Shown here in pieces: positions 63,760 to 63,998 of a stretch of DNA of 63,998 bases. The stretch spans positions 1-63,998 of the forward strand of contig NZ_JACARO010000054.1 in NCBI RefSeq assembly GCF_013386585.1, given 5' to 3'. Under the pieces are notes generated by a model. The model ran no database searches. It saw only the letters and a program-made list of their open reading frames with translations, and was not told the origin of the DNA. The position numbers and the translations under genes are program-made. Positions within the stretch are counted from its first letter, which is position 1. Every line of letters starts with the position of its first letter. The stretch comes from Pseudomonas sp. P7548. GTDB lineage: Bacteria > Pseudomonadota > Gammaproteobacteria > Pseudomonadales > Pseudomonadaceae.

Positions 63760-63998
63760 GGTACAGGGCTCCTGATCAAGGCAAGGTGGCACGGAGTGGC
63801 CGACGGGCGGACTCGAATAATCGGGTATAGATGCAGTGCTTGTCGAGCGTGGGGTAACGGCCACCGGTATTTTCTGGTTGTGCATCAGTCCACCTGTGGG
63901 AGCTGGCTTGCCTGCGATGGCGGCCTCATGGTGTACATATCCATGTCTGCGGTAATGGCGGCTTATGGTTCCGCTCTTACAGCGGGTCACTTTTGGAA
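63760..63998. other. Non-coding right end with one REP
   Basis: No supported gene. A single REP (TGTGGGAGCTGGCTTGCCTG, from 63894) lies here, about 135 bp upstream of aroA. The in-frame upstream extension of aroA through this stretch translates the REP and is not coding. Confidence 0.6.

Overview
The window looks like chromosome of a fluorescent Pseudomonas (P. fluorescens group). The basis is high GC, a mannitol operon with the Pseudomonas fluorescens gene order, a MuxABC-OpmB efflux operon, a MHYT-GGDEF-EAL protein of MucR type, and about ten REP/REPIN elements of three subtypes between genes. No phage, insertion sequence, CRISPR array, tRNA or rRNA was seen.

Layout. 1-5.7 kb: an OafA-type acyltransferase; a ParD-like DNA-binding protein overlapping a methionine aminopeptidase; a threonine dehydratase behind what reads as a complete Ile/Thr attenuator; three small conserved proteins. 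5.8-15.5 kb: the mtl operon on the minus strand (mtlE-F-G-K-D-Y-Z) and its AraC-type regulator mtlR, for uptake of polyols and conversion through fructose/xylulose to phosphorylated sugars. 15.6-17.5 kb: a glycosyltransferase and thiol peroxidase tpx. 17.7-26.8 kb: the four-gene RND efflux operon. 27-30 kb: a c-di-GMP enzyme and an SDR. 30-34.6 kb: a small putative effector, a MocR-type regulator, ccoG, a DUF3203-like protein and an MgtC-like protein. 34.6-35.7 kb: a lower-GC patch with two proline-rich small proteins. 35.8-43.6 kb: glgE, a treS-maltokinase fusion and glgB, the trehalose to alpha-glucan route. 43.8-48 kb: a 1386-residue toxin/effector-like protein. 48-63.8 kb: signalling proteins (GGDEF, hybrid histidine kinase), a CAP protein, an L-2-hydroxyglutarate oxidase/transporter unit under a GntR-FCD regulator, an MFS pump with a LysR regulator, a GNAT enzyme, a TetR/quinone-reductase pair, a LysR/tautomerase pair and a stand-alone EPSP synthase.

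Most interesting points. (1) Two unlinked genes, the 1386-residue protein at 43.8 kb and a 152-residue protein at 30.0 kb, each follow a sequence matching the HrpL hrp box (GGAAC, 16-17 nt, CCAC). The large one also ends in a Cys-His-Asp triad arrangement, so both are candidate type III effectors although no secretion genes lie nearby. (2) A 21-residue leader peptide with Ile-Ile-Thr-Ala-Ile codons and mutually exclusive 1:2, 2:3 and 3:4 hairpins sits before the threonine dehydratase, and its start codon may lie at the mRNA 5' end. (3) The parD-like/map pair has three GTATAT boxes at exact 11-bp period in its promoter, like a toxin-antitoxin operon whose second gene is an essential-type enzyme. 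(4) Matching GntR-FCD operators lie before lhgO and its regulator. All functional statements come from reading the sequence; no database search was run.
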